This document shows, piece by piece, positions 37,395 to 46,493 of a stretch of DNA of 64,000 bases. The translations under genes were made by a program, and so were the position numbers. The stretch lies in assembly GCA_905479915.1 (NCBI GenBank), contig CAJQOH010000020.1, forward strand, positions 62,001 to 126,000, given 5' to 3'. The notes under the pieces were generated by a model. The model ran no database searches, was not told where the DNA came from, and worked only from the letters and a program-made list of their open reading frames with translations. This DNA is from an uncultured Flavobacteriales bacterium. Its GTDB lineage: Bacteria > Bacteroidota > Bacteroidia > Flavobacteriales_E > Vicingaceae. Position 1 is the stretch's first letter. Each line of letters opens with the position of its first letter.

Positions 37395-37801
37395 TACATC
37401 AAGTTGAGTTTAGTTTACCTCGCTATTCTAGAGGGTTCCACATCATTACTTCAGAAATCTTAAAGAACATTGAAGAACTTCCTGAAAAAGGAATTCTTCA
37501 TGTTTTTATAAAACATACTTCTGCCGGGTTAACAATCAATGAAAATGCTGACCCAACTGTTTTAACTGATTTTGAAAGCAGTTTTAACCACATTGTAAAG
37601 GAAAATGAACCTTTTTACAAGCATACTTATGAAGGCTCTGATGATATGCCTGCTCACATAAAGTCGTCTTTAGTGGGAAGCTCTATTTCTATACCAATAA
37701 CAAATTATAAACTAAACCTAGGTGTTTGGCAAGGAATCTATCTTTGTGAGTTTCGAAACAATGGCGGGAATAGGAACTTAGTTATAACAATTAATTCCTA
37801 A
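37391..37801 (+). CDS. YjbQ family protein (secondary thiamine-phosphate synthase type)
   Basis: 136 residues with the family signature IKHTSAGLTINENADPTVLTDFE and the C-terminal GIYLCEFRNNGGNRNLVITI. Members (UPF0047) have a weak thiamine-phosphate synthase activity in vitro, and the true role is unsettled. The start overlaps the stop of the permease-peptidase gene as ATGA, so it is the third gene of that operon. Confidence 0.88.
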   Translation: MIHQVEFSLPRYSRGFHIITSEILKNIEELPEKGILHVFIKHTSAGLTINENADPTVLTDFESSFNHIVKENEPFYKHTYEGSDDMPAHIKSSLVGSSISIPITNYKLNLGVWQGIYLCEFRNNGGNRNLVITINS

Positions 37802-37803
37802 GG

Positions 37804-37944
37804 TTATATTAGACTTGCCATTGCTAGAAAAAGCAATACTATTATAGGTAGAACACCTAAAACTATTGCTAGAGATTTGCTAAAATACCCTAAACTAGTT
37901 CTCGTATACATTTTATTATAAACAACGTTAATTGCGTTTTTCAT
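37804..37944 (-). CDS. Small single-pass membrane protein (46 aa), hypothetical
   Basis: An ATG at 37944 opens a 46-codon frame that ends in TAA at 37804, just after the convergent yjbQ stop. The product begins MKNAINVVYNKMYTRT, has a hydrophobic helix of about 20 residues (SLAIVLGVLPIIVLLFLAMA) and ends at I46. The positive N-terminus followed by one membrane span is a plausible small membrane protein; codons look like those of the neighbours. There is no homologue I can name, and this could be chance. Confidence 0.4.
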   Translation of the reverse strand: MKNAINVVYNKMYTRTSLGYFSKSLAIVLGVLPIIVLLFLAMASLI

Positions 37945-38091
37945 ACATATCCGTATTTATACTTAACTAATCTGTTCGTTTCTAAAGGATTTCACAAAAA
38001 TTTGCAAAAAAAACCAAGGTTAACAACCTAATATTTGTCAAATGTAATAATTTTATAAAATAAGACACATTTTTTTAGGACTTTTACTAGT

Positions 38092-38742
38092 ATGAAAACA
38101 AAAGACCTTATACTTCAATCTGCTCTAGAATTTTTTAATACTAAAGGATTTGAGCATGCATCTACCTATGATATTGCGAAAAGCATAGGGATAAGCCAAG
38201 GTAATTTAACCTACCACTTTCCTACTAAAAGAGATTTAGTAAATGTTTTAGCCAAACAAATGATTGCTGAAATTGATAACATCATACTAGAAATAAATAA
38301 TGATTTTTCTTTAAAAGATTTTTATGAAAATTTAGAATATACATTCAGCGTAAATTTAAAATACCCTTTTCTTTACATGAATTATAGTCAAATCGTATTA
38401 AATGATGAAGATTTAAATGATTACTTCATTCAAAATTCTGCTGGAAGAAAAAAGCTACTGAGAAAAATGCTTATAACTCTTGAGCAAAACGACTACATCA
38501 AAAAAGACAGTATAATTGAATTAAATGACCATGTTGCTGATGCCATCAATATGATTGCCATATACTGGGTGCCTGAATCTGCTATTTATCATAAGAACAA
38601 ATCGGATGAAAAGAAAATCAACCATCACCTTAGTCTGATATTTTTGCTTTTTAAACCATATTTAACTGCTAAAGGTGAAGAAAACATTGAAGGGATCTTC
38701 AATTATCAGTCAGCATCAAAAAAAATGCATTTTGCTAGTTAA
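38092..38742 (+). CDS. TetR/AcrR family transcriptional regulator
   Basis: 216 residues. The N-terminal helix-turn-helix region reads ILQSALEFFNTKGFEHASTYDIAKSIGISQGNLTYHFPTKRDLV, a clear TetR DNA-binding domain; the rest is a helical ligand domain with no recognised effector. A small inverted repeat ATTTG-T-CAAAT at 38033-38043 lies about 50 bases upstream and could be an autoregulatory operator. The neighbour YjbQ gene ends 290 bases before, so the regulated genes are not obvious. Confidence 0.85.
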   Translation: MKTKDLILQSALEFFNTKGFEHASTYDIAKSIGISQGNLTYHFPTKRDLVNVLAKQMIAEIDNIILEINNDFSLKDFYENLEYTFSVNLKYPFLYMNYSQIVLNDEDLNDYFIQNSAGRKKLLRKMLITLEQNDYIKKDSIIELNDHVADAINMIAIYWVPESAIYHKNKSDEKKINHHLSLIFLLFKPYLTAKGEENIEGIFNYQSASKKMHFAS

Positions 38743-38765
38743 ACGATTCTTAAATATTACTTTTG
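38732..38765 (+). promoter_or_regulatory. Bacteroidota-type promoter of ndk
   Basis: TTG at 38732-38734, a 23-base spacer and TACTTTTG at 38758-38765 match the consensus at the upper limit of spacing. The -33 element lies within the end of the TetR gene. It supports a start at 38802 rather than the ATG-less extension at 38763. Confidence 0.5.
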
Positions 38766-38801
38766 CCGAAAATTAATTCGTCAAAAATAAAATTAGATAT
38801 A

Positions 38802-39221
38802 ATGGCAACAAACAGAACTTTTACAATGATTAAGCCTGATGCAGTTGAAAGCAACTCTATAGGTGGAATTTTAAAAATGATTAACGAAGCTGGTTTCAGA
38901 ATCGTAGCAATGAAATACACTCAGCTTTCTAAAGAAACTGCTGGTGCATTTTACGAAGTACACAAAGAAAGACCTTTTTATGGTGAATTAGTTGACTACA
39001 TGTCATCTGGACCAATCGTTGCTGCTATCTTAGAAAAAGATAATGCTGTTGAAGACTTTAGAACTTTAATTGGTGCTACTAACCCTGCAGAAGCTGCAGA
39101 AGGAACAATTAGAAAAATTTACGCTACAGATATCTCTGCAAATGCAGTACACGGTTCTGATAGTGATGAAAATGCTGAAATTGAAGGAAACTTCCATTTT
39201 ACTGCTGCAGAAAAGCATTAA
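38802..39221 (+). CDS. ndk: Nucleoside diphosphate kinase
   Basis: 139 residues. It transfers phosphate from ATP to NDPs through a phosphohistidine. The sequence has [12 protein letters not shown] at the start and the active-site His117 in [12 protein letters not shown]. Other family marks are [11 protein letters not shown] and [15 protein letters not shown]. The open frame extends back to 38763, but that is upstream of the promoter -7 box. Ends before a strong terminator. Confidence 0.95.
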   Translation: MATNRTFTMIKPDAVESNSIGGILKMINEAGFRIVAMKYTQLSKETAGAFYEVHKERPFYGELVDYMSSGPIVAAILEKDNAVEDFRTLIGATNPAEAAEGTIRKIYATDISANAVHGSDSDENAEIEGNFHFTAAEKH

Positions 39222-39271
39222 ACATAAATCTTAAGCCTGTTCATAAAACAAGCAAAGATTCAAAATAAAGA

Positions 39272-39302
39272 AATCCTCAGCTTTTAGCTGGGGATTTTTT
39301 TA
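39272..39302 (+). terminator. Intrinsic terminator of ndk
   Basis: An 11-bp stem with one G-U pair (39272-39282 with 39288-39298, AAATCCTCAGC/GCTGGGGATTT) is followed by a T run, 51 bases after the ndk stop. Confidence 0.85.
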
Positions 39303-39458
39303 TGCCCTTACCTCCTTACCTTCCCATCAACAAAAACACCAATCAGACTTTTTAATTTTTAGCTATTTAAGCGAATAATAAATTTTAAATTCCCCACAAA
39401 TAAAAAGGACTATGATTTATTTTGCTGAAAATTAATTTAAAATTCAAAACAAAATATT

Positions 39459-40811
39459 ATGATTAAAAATTTACTACTAGGAGGATTGTTTTTTTCTTTG
39501 TTCACTGCAAATGTTAGTGCTCAATTTAATCAATTGTCAAAAGAAGATTTAAACCATGCTTATGCAAAAAAACAAGCAAACTTTAAAAGTTTAAATGGAA
39601 CAAGTACTTATATCCCAACAATAAACACAAACAACGCTTCAAAAAAAGCAGCTAACATGTCTGACGAGAGTGGATATTTCTACCAAAATGGATTTGTAAT
39701 GGCTGGACAAACTAATAACTTTTTTCAGCAAGGAATGAAAGAAAGGTCTGCTGGTATTTCAGGTACTGAAACTGTACGTACTTACTCAGAAGCTGTACAA
39801 TTTGTACCAAATACAGCGGATTTAACGTTAGATTCTCTTTCATTTTTAGGATCTGATGCTGATACAACAACAGGAAGTACTGCAGATGTAGTTGTTTTAA
39901 TTCAAGATAAAAACCTTACATATGTAACTCATGAATTTGTAACAATTGGTGATTTTGGTAAATACACTGCTGTATTTGCAACTGCTCCAAATTTTACTGA
40001 TAGTTTTTACATCACTATTACGCCTTTCGATTCTCAAGTAGATAGTTTTGGTATTGCTTTAACGTTAGATTATTCAACTCTTCCTTTGCCTTATGATGGA
40101 AACGGTTTAATCGTAGAATGGGATGCAACAGCTGTACCTCCTGCAACGCCTGGATTTGTAGCTGCAACTTTACCAGGTGATGGTGGTGGTGACTGGATCA
40201 TGTGGCCTGCTGTAAGTTATACTTTTGAAGATGTTACAACAACTACAACTTGTTTAACTTCTCTTAATCAATCAGTAACTTTTGACACAGAGAACGAAGG
40301 ATTATTGGTTAACCCTATTTGGAATTATAACGCATGGGCTATAGCACAAGGAGCTCCTATTTCTTCTGGTTTTTACTATACTGAAATTGATATTGCACAA
40401 CAACCATTAAACGATACAACTCAGTCTGCTGGTTATACACACGTATTCCCTGCTCCTGGAACAAACACAATTAACTATACAGAAAGAATTTACCCTTGGG
40501 GACAAACAGCTAGTATAGATCAAACTACGGTTATCAACTTAGGTCTTTGTACTGGAATTGATGACGTAGCAAATGCTAACGCTACTTCAACTTACCCTAA
40601 CCCAGCAAAAAATAGCATTAACTTTCAAATAGCTAATGAAAACGCTAACTTAACAGTTGTTGATTTAACTGGAAAAACAGTGCTTACAGAAAACTTAAGA
40701 AACAAAGTAAACGCTGTAAATGTTTCTCAATTGGCGAACGGTTTTTATGTATACTCAGTTCAATCAAATGACGGAACAATAACAACAGGAAACTTTGTGG
40801 TAAACAAATAA
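39459..40811 (+). CDS. Secreted protein with type IX secretion C-terminal sorting domain
   Basis: 450 residues. A signal peptide (1-21, ending VSAQ) leads to a long beta-rich, Thr/Asp/Gly-rich body with no recognised enzyme motif. The last 75 residues match the type A sorting domain of T9SS cargo: TYPNPAKNSINFQI, LTVVDLTGKTVL, NVSQLANGFYVYSVQ and the short end GNFVVNK. So it should cross the outer membrane by T9SS and be attached or released at the surface. Function of the body unknown; two cysteines only. Bounded by terminators on both sides, so it is a single-gene unit. Confidence 0.85.
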   Translation: MIKNLLLGGLFFSLFTANVSAQFNQLSKEDLNHAYAKKQANFKSLNGTSTYIPTINTNNASKKAANMSDESGYFYQNGFVMAGQTNNFFQQGMKERSAGISGTETVRTYSEAVQFVPNTADLTLDSLSFLGSDADTTTGSTADVVVLIQDKNLTYVTHEFVTIGDFGKYTAVFATAPNFTDSFYITITPFDSQVDSFGIALTLDYSTLPLPYDGNGLIVEWDATAVPPATPGFVAATLPGDGGGDWIMWPAVSYTFEDVTTTTTCLTSLNQSVTFDTENEGLLVNPIWNYNAWAIAQGAPISSGFYYTEIDIAQQPLNDTTQSAGYTHVFPAPGTNTINYTERIYPWGQTASIDQTTVINLGLCTGIDDVANANATSTYPNPAKNSINFQIANENANLTVVDLTGKTVLTENLRNKVNAVNVSQLANGFYVYSVQSNDGTITTGNFVVNK

Positions 40812-40832
40812 GATTCTAATTTATTTTATAAT

Positions 40833-40862
40833 AAGCCCCAACTACTTAGTTGGGGCTTTTTT
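40833..40862 (+). terminator. Intrinsic terminator of the T9SS cargo gene
   Basis: A perfect 10-bp GC-rich stem (AAGCCCCAAC, 40833-40842, with 40849-40858) and a six-base loop are followed by a run of T. Confidence 0.9.
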
Positions 40863-40896
40863 ATTAGTTTTATTTTTTTGAACAAGTCAACTTTTA

Positions 40897-42570
40897 ATGT
40901 CAAATTATTTTACCCCTTTTAAAGAAGATGTTTCTGAACTTTCGCTACCAGAAAAGTTCACTTTCCCATTCTATTACACCCCTAACCCTATTTCTATTAT
41001 TGCTACAAAAGAGCTACAAGAATACTTATCCAACCAACCAAATTGGGGTGAGAAATTTGGATTAATTACTGATGATGATGATGCCATCGGTAAAATGTTT
41101 GGTGTTTTAGTCGTTCAAAATCAAAACGGAGAACTGGGCTATATTTCTGCTGTTTCAGGAAAATTATTTGACAGCAATGAACACGAAAAATTTATTCCGC
41201 CAGTATTTGATATGAATGCTGTAAACAGCTTTTTTAATGTTGGAATAAAAAAAGTAAATGAACTAATCACTGAAATCAACCAGCTAGAAGGACAAATTGA
41301 ATACCTAAACAATCTTAACCAATTAAAAGAGCTGAAGGCTGCTATGAATACAGATATAGCTGCTGCCAAAACACGAAGTATCGCTGCAAAAAAAGAAAGA
41401 GATGCCATTCGTAGCGAAGCCAAATTCACCATTTTTGGAGAAGAGTTTACAGCGCTTTGTACCAAGCTAAAACAAGAGAGCGCCAATAAGAAATTCTACA
41501 TTACTCATTTAACTGAACATTGGAATGAAAAGATAGCTGTATTAAATGAAAAAATTACTCCTATTGCTGATAAAATAGCTGCTTTAAAAAACGAAAGACA
41601 GGCATTATCTGCCAGCTTACAACAACAACTATTTGAAGAGTACAACTTTTTAAATGCCAAGGGAGAAACAAAAAGCCTAATCTCAATTTTTGAAGCAACC
41701 GCTGTTCAAAGACCTCCAGCTGCTGCTGGTGAATGTGCTGCTCCAAAACTATTGCATTACGCTTATAAACACAATTTAAAACCAATTGCTATTGCAGAAT
41801 TCTGGTGGGGAAAATCCCCTAAATCAGAAATCAGAAAACATAAGAACTATTACCCTGCTTGTCAAGGTAAGTGTAAACCAATATTGGGGCATATGCTTCA
41901 AGGATTAGAGGTAGATGACAATCCAATGTTAAAAAATCCTAGTGATGACATTGTGATTACAACGCTTTTTGAAGATGAACACATGGCGGTTATCAATAAA
42001 CCTGCTGAATTACTATCTGTTCCTGGAGTAAACATTAAAGACAGTGTTGCCCAACGAATGAAAGACAAATACCCAAAAGCTACTGGCCCACTAACGGTTC
42101 ATCGATTAGATATGCAAACTTCAGGTATAATGTTGATTGCAAAATCTTTGCCCATTCATAAAATATTGCAAAAGCAATTTATGGATAGAACCATTAAAAA
42201 AAGATACATAGCACTACTCGATGGAGAAGTAAAGGAAGACAAAGGGAAAATTGACCTACCCTTACGTCCAGATCTGGATGATAGACCACGTCAATTGGTT
42301 TGTTATGAACACGGAAAACATGCATTAACCAATTACAAAGTTATTGATCGCAAAGAAGGTAAAACCCGTATTTACTTTTACCCAGTAACAGGTAGAACAC
42401 ATCAGTTAAGAGTTCATTCGGCCCATCAATTGGGTCTAAACCTTGCCATTGTTGGTGATGATATGTATGGAAAACCTGCCAACAGACTACATCTTCATGC
42501 TCAGTTCATCCAGTTTACACATCCGGTAACCAATAAAAAAATGAAAATTGAAGTTGATCCTGACTTTTAG
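40897..42570 (+). CDS. RluA family pseudouridine synthase with long N-terminal extension
   Basis: 557 residues. The C-terminal half is a pseudouridine synthase: HRLDMQTSGIML holds the catalytic Asp (about residue 405), RTIKKRYIALLDG and YPVTGRTHQLRVHSAHQLG follow. The N-terminal half has a coiled coil (about 130-240, rich in K, E and A) and a module PPAAAGECAAPKLLHYAYKH, GKSPKSEIRKH and YYPACQGKC with three cysteines, which occurs in the long RluA-type proteins of some gamma-proteobacteria and Bacteroidota. It modifies U in rRNA or tRNA; the target is unknown. The dus gene follows after 15 bases. Confidence 0.9.
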   Translation: MSNYFTPFKEDVSELSLPEKFTFPFYYTPNPISIIATKELQEYLSNQPNWGEKFGLITDDDDAIGKMFGVLVVQNQNGELGYISAVSGKLFDSNEHEKFIPPVFDMNAVNSFFNVGIKKVNELITEINQLEGQIEYLNNLNQLKELKAAMNTDIAAAKTRSIAAKKERDAIRSEAKFTIFGEEFTALCTKLKQESANKKFYITHLTEHWNEKIAVLNEKITPIADKIAALKNERQALSASLQQQLFEEYNFLNAKGETKSLISIFEATAVQRPPAAAGECAAPKLLHYAYKHNLKPIAIAEFWWGKSPKSEIRKHKNYYPACQGKCKPILGHMLQGLEVDDNPMLKNPSDDIVITTLFEDEHMAVINKPAELLSVPGVNIKDSVAQRMKDKYPKATGPLTVHRLDMQTSGIMLIAKSLPIHKILQKQFMDRTIKKRYIALLDGEVKEDKGKIDLPLRPDLDDRPRQLVCYEHGKHALTNYKVIDRKEGKTRIYFYPVTGRTHQLRVHSAHQLGLNLAIVGDDMYGKPANRLHLHAQFIQFTHPVTNKKMKIEVDPDF

Positions 42571-42585
42571 AACAAATTCATTTCA

Positions 42586-43524
42586 ATGTCACTTACCCTA
42601 CTCTCTTCACCCTTACAAGGTTTTACTGATTTCAGATTCAGAAATTCATTTAACCAGTATTTTGGAGGAATAGATACTTTTTATGCTCCTTATATTCGGC
42701 TAAATGGAAAATTCATTATCAAACCTGCTTACGAAAGAGATTTATTGAAGAAAAACAATACCGTAAAAGAGCTCATTCCACAAATAATGACCAACAGTGC
42801 AGATGAGTTTTTATTTGTAGCCAAATACGTACAAAGTTTAGGATACAATGAATTGAATTGGAATTTAGGCTGTCCCTATCCTATGGTTACTAAACGAGGT
42901 ATGGGTTCTGGATTAATTTGTGAAACTGAAAAAATTAACCACATCTTAAATAAAGTACATTCAGAATCTGATATTTTAGTTTCGATGAAAATGCGTTTAG
43001 GATATGAAAATGCTGAGGAAATTTTAAATGCTCTACCTATTCTAGACAGCTACCCATTAAAAAATATTGCCATCCATGCGCGTTTAGGAAAACAATTGTA
43101 CAAAGGTGGTGTAGATCTAGAAGGTTTTCAAAAGGCATTAGACAAAGCCAAACACTTGTTATATTACAATGGTGACATCACTTCTGTTGAGGCTTTCAAC
43201 AAGGTAAAGGAACAATTTCCGAGTATTACCCATTTTATGATTGGTAGAGGACTAATTGCAGATCCTTTTTTACCCAGTATGATTAAAAAGAATGCCCGCG
43301 AATATCCTGAAGATCGGTTAGAAAAATTTGGGAAATTTCATGACACCTTGTTTCACCAGTACAATGAATACTTGTCTGGCGATAAACACACACTTTTAAA
43401 AATGTACTCCTTTTGGGAATATTTTTCACAAACCTTTGAGAACCCTCAAAAAACATTTAAAAAAATTAAGAAAGCAAAAAGTGTTGCTGCTTATGAAGAT
43501 GCGGTGAGAAGTATTCTAAGTTAG
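42586..43524 (+). CDS. tRNA-dihydrouridine synthase family protein
   Basis: 312-residue flavin-dependent enzyme that reduces uridines in the tRNA D loop. Family features are LLSSPLQGFTDFRFRN at the start, WNLGCPYPMVTKRGMGSGLI containing the catalytic Cys (about 104), MKMRLGYE and the FMN-phosphate loop FMIGRGLIADPFLP. Which uridine it targets is not clear. In operon with the RluA gene. Confidence 0.88.
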   Translation: MSLTLLSSPLQGFTDFRFRNSFNQYFGGIDTFYAPYIRLNGKFIIKPAYERDLLKKNNTVKELIPQIMTNSADEFLFVAKYVQSLGYNELNWNLGCPYPMVTKRGMGSGLICETEKINHILNKVHSESDILVSMKMRLGYENAEEILNALPILDSYPLKNIAIHARLGKQLYKGGVDLEGFQKALDKAKHLLYYNGDITSVEAFNKVKEQFPSITHFMIGRGLIADPFLPSMIKKNAREYPEDRLEKFGKFHDTLFHQYNEYLSGDKHTLLKMYSFWEYFSQTFENPQKTFKKIKKAKSVAAYEDAVRSILS

Positions 43525-43609
43525 AATTAAAAACAACTGTTATTTAAGACTTTCTCTATTTATTTCTAATTACAGCTATTAACAACAATCAATTTCTTTC
43601 CTTTGCAAA

Positions 43610-44803
43610 ATGGAACTGAAAACTATCGTATTAAGTAGAGGAAAAGAAAAATCAATCCAACGGAAACACCCTTGGTTGTTTTCTGGCGCAATCAACAGAA
43701 TTATTAGTGATACTGGTGAAGCTCCAGAGATTGGTGAGCTTGTTGAAATTGTTGATGCTAAAAACAACTTCTTAGCGCTTGGATATTTTAGTGATGGTAC
43801 TATAGCAGTTCGCATAATTTCTTTTGAAAAAGTAACCATCGATCAAACATTTTGGAATAAAAAAATACAAACGGCTTATAACGTTAGAGAAAGTTTAGGG
43901 TTAACCAACAGTAATACCACTAACATCTACCGTTTAATGCATGCTGAAGGCGATGGAGTTTCTGGTCTTATTATCGATTTTTACAACGGAACAGCCATAA
44001 TTCAAGCCCATTCTATTGGCATTTATAATGTATTGGATGAAATTAGTTTAGCCTTACAAAACATTTATGGTGATCAACTTATTGCCATTTATAACAAAAG
44101 CGCAGAAAGCCTTGCCAAACAAACTGATGAGAAGGTTGAGAACGAATACATTTATCAAAATGGAGATTCGAACTTGATTGGCTTAGAAAATGGCAATCAA
44201 TTCAATTTGGATTGGATTAACGGTCAAAAAACTGGCTTCTTCTTAGATCAAAGAGAAAACAGACAGTTAATAGCTGATTACTCTAAAGGAAAAAAGGTAC
44301 TAAATACCTTTTGTTACTCCGGAGGGTTTTCTGTTTATGCCCTTAAAGCTGGAGCTAAAGAAGTACATTCTATTGATAGCTCTCAAAAAGCAATTGATTT
44401 AGTTGATGAAAACATTAAACTGAATAAATTAAAAAAGCATCAATCATTCACTTCTGATACGTTAGATTATTTAAAAGAAAACACGGTTGATTATGATGTG
44501 ATCATTTTAGACCCTCCTGCATACGCCAAAAGTAAAAAAGCGAAGCACAATGCTATTCAGGGTTACAAACGTTTAAACCTAACCGCTTTAAAACAAATCA
44601 AACCAGGAGGAATTCTATTTACCTTCTCTTGTTCTCAAGCGGTTAACCGTAAATTATTTTATGATACCATTACTGCTGCTGCAATTGAAAGTGGAAGAAA
44701 CATTAGGGTATTGCACCACCTATCTCAACCAGCAGATCATCCTGTAAACATCTATCATCCAGAAGGAGAATATTTAAAAGGACTGGTTTTATATGTTGAA
44801 TAA
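43610..44803 (+). CDS. RlmI-like class I rRNA methyltransferase with PUA domain
   Basis: 397 residues. The N-terminal PUA-like domain (about 1-75) binds RNA. An EEHEE linker is followed by a Rossmann domain with the SAM motif NTFCYSGGFSVYALKAGAKEVHSIDSS, the DPPAYAKSKK motif and FTFSCSQAVNRKLF with a conserved Cys. This matches the RlmI/RlmK family that makes m5C1962 in 23S rRNA in E. coli. Single gene following the dus gene after 85 bases. Confidence 0.88.
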   Translation: MELKTIVLSRGKEKSIQRKHPWLFSGAINRIISDTGEAPEIGELVEIVDAKNNFLALGYFSDGTIAVRIISFEKVTIDQTFWNKKIQTAYNVRESLGLTNSNTTNIYRLMHAEGDGVSGLIIDFYNGTAIIQAHSIGIYNVLDEISLALQNIYGDQLIAIYNKSAESLAKQTDEKVENEYIYQNGDSNLIGLENGNQFNLDWINGQKTGFFLDQRENRQLIADYSKGKKVLNTFCYSGGFSVYALKAGAKEVHSIDSSQKAIDLVDENIKLNKLKKHQSFTSDTLDYLKENTVDYDVIILDPPAYAKSKKAKHNAIQGYKRLNLTALKQIKPGGILFTFSCSQAVNRKLFYDTITAAAIESGRNIRVLHHLSQPADHPVNIYHPEGEYLKGLVLYVE

Positions 44804-44879
44804 TCGATATCCGATACTCAAATATAAAATTGTAATTTTCGTTCTGATTAGCACAACCCTTTTTGAAGGATAATATCCA

Positions 44880-45413
44880 ATGAAAAAAATCATCTCAATA
44901 CTAATTCTTACGCTGTTTTCCTTTATAGGAAGTGCTCAAAACATTGGTATTGGTGGATCAGCAATATATAATTTTCAATCAGAAAGCTTTGGTGCTGGAG
45001 CAAGAATTAGCATCAATCCAAACAACAATTTAAGTTTTGTACCACAATTTTCTTACTTTTTTGCAGGTCCTGTTTCCGAATGGACTGCAGGATTAAGTTT
45101 AGAATTAAAAGTGTTAAAATTAAAGACCTTCAATTTTTACATTCTTGGACATGGAGGCTACAACAACTGGTTAAACTCAAATGCATCTGCAATGGAAGGA
45201 GCCTCTCCTACTAACTGGAATGCTGAGCTAGGAATTGGTGTTACAACCAATCAGTGTCTAAGGCCGTTTTTAGAATATCGCTACAACATTAAATTTCAAG
45301 AAACCAATTTGCAATTGGGTTTATTGTATATATTTGGATGTGGCAACAACAATGGAAGCTACAGAAATCCTAAGAGAATGAAAAGAGGAACCGTTTGTCC
45401 TGCTTACAACTAA
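44880..45413 (+). CDS. Small outer-membrane beta-barrel-like protein, hypothetical
   Basis: 177 residues. A signal peptide (1-19, ending SAQ) precedes alternating strands such as ISINPNNNLSFVPQFSYFF, ELKVLKLKTFNFYILGHGGYNNW and LQLGLLYIFGCG, as in eight-strand OmpA-like barrels. The C-terminal end GNNNGSYRNPKRMKRGT is basic. No enzymatic motif. Followed 38 bases later by a lipoprotein gene, so the two may form a pair at the envelope. Confidence 0.6.
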   Translation: MKKIISILILTLFSFIGSAQNIGIGGSAIYNFQSESFGAGARISINPNNNLSFVPQFSYFFAGPVSEWTAGLSLELKVLKLKTFNFYILGHGGYNNWLNSNASAMEGASPTNWNAELGIGVTTNQCLRPFLEYRYNIKFQETNLQLGLLYIFGCGNNNGSYRNPKRMKRGTVCPAYN

Positions 45414-45451
45414 ACAGGTTAATCCTGAAATAATTATTTAATTGAGAAAAG

Positions 45452-46345
45452 ATGAGAACTAAAAAACTACTAATTCCTTTAACAATTTTAACTACCGCTA
45501 TTTTAATCAACACCAGTTGTAAAAAAGATAGAATTGAACCACCAGAAGAAACATTAAACGAATACAACTCTATCAATACTTATTTAGATAGTAAAAAACA
45601 AGATGAACAAGAGTTTATCATAACGGGACCTAGCAATGATACCATTACTGGTAATCAAGGAACTAAAATAATTGGCGGAAAAAATTGTTTAAGAGATGCC
45701 AATGGAGACACTGTAGACTATCCTTTTTCTATTTACTTAGTAGAACTGTATACTCCAAAAGATATGATGTACTGGCAAATGCCAACTGTTGGTGGAGGAA
45801 ATATATTAGAAACTGATGGCGAAATTAGAATAAGAGCTGAAGAAAATGGTCAGGCATTAACTCTGGCACCTAGCTGTCCTTATGAATTTTGGATGCCCAA
45901 CGGAGCACCAAATAGTAGTATGACAATTTTTACTGGGGCAGACAATGGCAGTTTTGTTGATTGGACCAACACAACAACACCTTTTACGATTATTCCTTAT
46001 GGTTATTCTGGTATTACAAATACACTAGGATGGCTTAATGCAGACATTCAAGTTGGTACAGGAAGTGGACATACCTTAAGTTTCACATCGCAAGTTGATG
46101 ATTTAACTAACGTGGGTACTTTCATTTACTTTCCTGCTACACAAACGGTTATGCAAGTTTACAATTCTACTTCTGGATTAATACCTAACGGTTCTAGTGT
46201 TAAGGTTGTTATGATGGCTCAAGATGCTAGCGGAAACCTGTTTAGTTACACAGAAAGTCGTACAGTTAATAATAGCGCTACTATAGATATGGCGTTAACT
46301 CAAACAACAGATCCTATTTTAACAAGTCATTTAGATAACTTATAA
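45452..46345 (+). CDS. Lipoprotein of unknown function
   Basis: 297 residues with a signal peptide and lipobox INTSC, lipid Cys about residue 23. The mature protein starts KKDRIEPPEETLNEYNSINTYLDSKKQDEQEF and continues with beta-rich, Thr/Ser-rich segments (GKNCLRDANGDTVDYPFSIYLVELYTPKDM). Two cysteines in the mature part could pair. I do not recognise the family. It is likely surface-exposed or periplasmic. Ends before a bidirectional-looking terminator. Confidence 0.6.
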   Translation: MRTKKLLIPLTILTTAILINTSCKKDRIEPPEETLNEYNSINTYLDSKKQDEQEFIITGPSNDTITGNQGTKIIGGKNCLRDANGDTVDYPFSIYLVELYTPKDMMYWQMPTVGGGNILETDGEIRIRAEENGQALTLAPSCPYEFWMPNGAPNSSMTIFTGADNGSFVDWTNTTTPFTIIPYGYSGITNTLGWLNADIQVGTGSGHTLSFTSQVDDLTNVGTFIYFPATQTVMQVYNSTSGLIPNGSSVKVVMMAQDASGNLFSYTESRTVNNSATIDMALTQTTDPILTSHLDNL

Positions 46346-46458
46346 CAAGTATTGATTAACAATTAGCTCTTAACAACTTACTTTCAAAATACCGGGTAAG
46401 ACCTTATAAGGGAATACTTTTATATTGTAACCATTAAGGTTACGCAATTTTTAGTTCG

Positions 46459-46493
46459 AAAAGGTAGTAGCAATTATGTTGCTACCTTTTTTT
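46459..46493 (+). terminator. Terminator after the lipoprotein gene
   Basis: AAAAGGTAGTAGCAA (46459-46473) pairs with TTGCTACCTTTT (46479-46490) leaving a three-base bulge, then a T run. It lies between convergent genes, so it may serve both strands, but the T tract is longer on the plus strand. Confidence 0.7.
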
